This document shows, one piece after another, positions 17,821 through 19,037 of a DNA stretch of 19,037 nt (positions within the stretch are counted from its first letter, which is position 1; each line of letters begins with the position of its first letter). The stretch lies in NCBI GenBank assembly GCA_018257865.1, contig JAEUBA010000240.1, positions 1-19,037 of the forward strand, given 5' to 3'. Origin of the DNA: Stereocaulon alpinum (taxonomy: Eukaryota; Ascomycota; Lecanoromycetes; Lecanorales; Stereocaulaceae). The translations under genes were made by a program, and so were the position numbers. Below the pieces are notes generated by a model. It had not been told where the DNA came from. It did no database searches and worked only from the letters and a program-made list of their open reading frames with translations.

Positions 17821-19037
17821 ATAATACGAGATAGGGGGGGAGGAGAGAAGGGAGGTATTAGTAGTAAAGGTAGATAAGGAACGCGTCCTAACGCGATAAT
17901 AAGGTAATAATAATAATAGTAGAAACCTACTAAAGGTCTATAAGGCCCTTAAGGTAGGGAAAGAATTAAAGAAAGAATATAGTATATAAAGGCTATAGAA
18001 TAGGCGCTACTAGAGTTTATAGAGAAAGTCTAGGGGACGCTATAAGTAAATATAAATAAGACTATATAGGGCTTTTTCTAAAATATAGTAGAAAGGATTA
18101 TAGAGTATATATAGGAGAATACTACTAAAAGATACGCTATAAAGGAGTACTATAGCTAACTAACGCGTAAAGACTATTTAACTAGAAGGGTAAATAATAG
18201 CTAGGCGGATATAGCCTATATAGCCTAAAGGGGCTAAAATACTATCTACTTAACTATACTTAGGGTAGAAGATATTAAGAAAGCGAAGTAGGTAATAGTT
18301 AGGATTAATAATACTAGCGAAAAGATATAGATAGCTATAGTAACTCTTCCCTAACTAGTATAAATATTTAGGGGAGTAGAGAGAGTAGCTAGGGAGATTA
18401 TTATAATAAGGAGGATTATAGGGGGGGATATTATTCTTTAGATAGCCTTAGTAAAGGCTAGGGAGGAGTTAGAGAAGGATAATAGGTAGGTAAGGAGACT
18501 CTATAGGTTAATAAGAGTCCTTTAGAAGATAGTAATAGTAGCAATCTATAGAGTAGAAAAGATAATAGATATAAAGGACTAATAGGGGATTTTTAAAACC
18601 CTAAGGAAAGATAATAGGAAGCTCTACTTAGAGTTAGAAATAATAAAAGTTAAATAGCTTATATTTATATCGAAGCTAGATATACTTAAGAGGGAGAAGA
18701 GATTCTCTATACTAATAATTAAGGTCCTAAGCCTAGAGGTAGCGAACTAGCTTATTATAGAGGGGATAGTAGTAGAGAATAGCCTCCTCTTCTATAATTA
18801 CTAGGAGAGAGAAGCTACCCCTAAGTAGTACTTTAACTACTATAGGTATAGATATATTACTAAGGCGTATAAATACTCTACCTACTATAGGATATACGCC
18901 TAAAACTATATAACTAATAATTATATAAAAAGAGCTAGTAGTAAGCCTAAGTATATAGTATATAAAGGGGAGTACTTAGTATAGAGTAAAACCTACTTAA
19001 TCTAATAGAAGGAGAATACTAAGGCTAAGTAAAGAAT
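17821..19037 (+). pseudogene. LINE F ORF1 (Gag-like), partial, single frame
   Basis: ORF1 stays in one frame from the former start (ATA at 17821, chosen by position after the hairpin) through the three zinc knuckles at 18829-18996, where all Cys and His codons read Tyr. The N-terminus is Gly-rich, encoded by the purine tract at 17833-17855, and is followed by six successive stop codons at about 17905-17922 that probably were a Gln tract. The middle reads like a helical, charged region. The gene leaves the window before its end. It serves as the frame reference that shows the 1-bp loss in A. Confidence 0.72.

Larger units (their letters stand above)
17739..19037 (+). mobile_element. LINE F, 5' part (runs off the window)
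   Basis: Collinear with LINE A at 531-1828 (offset 17208, then 17209 after A's 1-bp deletion). F is less mutated than A, for example keeping CpA at 17760, 17771 and 17796-17799, and its leader hairpin is perfect. It interrupts the gypsy element between protease and RT. Confidence 0.9.

Noticed and set aside
1..19037. A mitochondrial or other naturally AT-rich genome
   Set aside because: The bias is dinucleotide-specific (CpA/TpG lost, CpG kept), and the content is nuclear retrotransposons with un-RIPed patches.
123..19037. tRNA, rRNA, CRISPR, host genes or a biosynthetic cluster
   Set aside because: No cloverleaf, rRNA motif, spaced direct repeats or non-transposon protein signature was seen on either strand.

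Overview
The window looks like repeat-rich, AT-rich genomic DNA of a filamentous ascomycete (Pezizomycotina). No host gene, tRNA or rRNA is visible. It is a nest of retrotransposons, almost all crippled by what looks like repeat-induced point mutation (RIP): CpA and its complement TpG are close to absent over long stretches, TpA is in great excess, and CpG is kept. Gln, Trp and Arg codons have become stops, ATG has become ATA, and Cys and His codons have become Tyr codons, so no long ORF survives although the protein families can still be read through the stops.

Layout, left to right: 1-122, un-RIPed 3' end of a LINE (L0); 123-530, Ty3/gypsy integrase fragment (+); 531-5911, near-full-length LINE A (+) with ORF1 (Gag-like, triple zinc knuckle) and ORF2 (APE endonuclease plus reverse transcriptase); 5912-7257, Ty1/copia integrase to start of reverse transcriptase (+); 7258-8404 and 14196-about 14486, LINE B (-), 5'-truncated; 8405-14181, full-length LINE C (-) inserted into B; 12918-13240, un-RIPed 3'-end LINE fragment D (+) inserted into C; 14518-14526, a few bases of copia again; 14527-15220, 5' part of LINE E (+); 15221-17738, 5' LTR, leader, gag and protease of a Ty3/gypsy element (+) inserted into E; 17739-19037, 5' part of LINE F (+) inserted into the gypsy element and running off the window.

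Three insertions have target-site duplications that can be read directly: C in B (14 bp), D in C (12-14 bp) and B in copia (11 bp). These give a relative order: copia, then B, then C, then D; separately copia, then E, then gypsy, then F. RIP intensity follows the layers: copia, A, B and C are nearly saturated, gypsy and F keep some CpA/TpG, and D and L0 look untouched. The LINE is one family of about 5.4 kb, probably of the fungal Tad1 type, ending in a short CAAT-type tail.

I found no evidence of a new functional system. The interest is the legible record of nested insertion, genome defence by mutation, and possible recombination between LINE copies.
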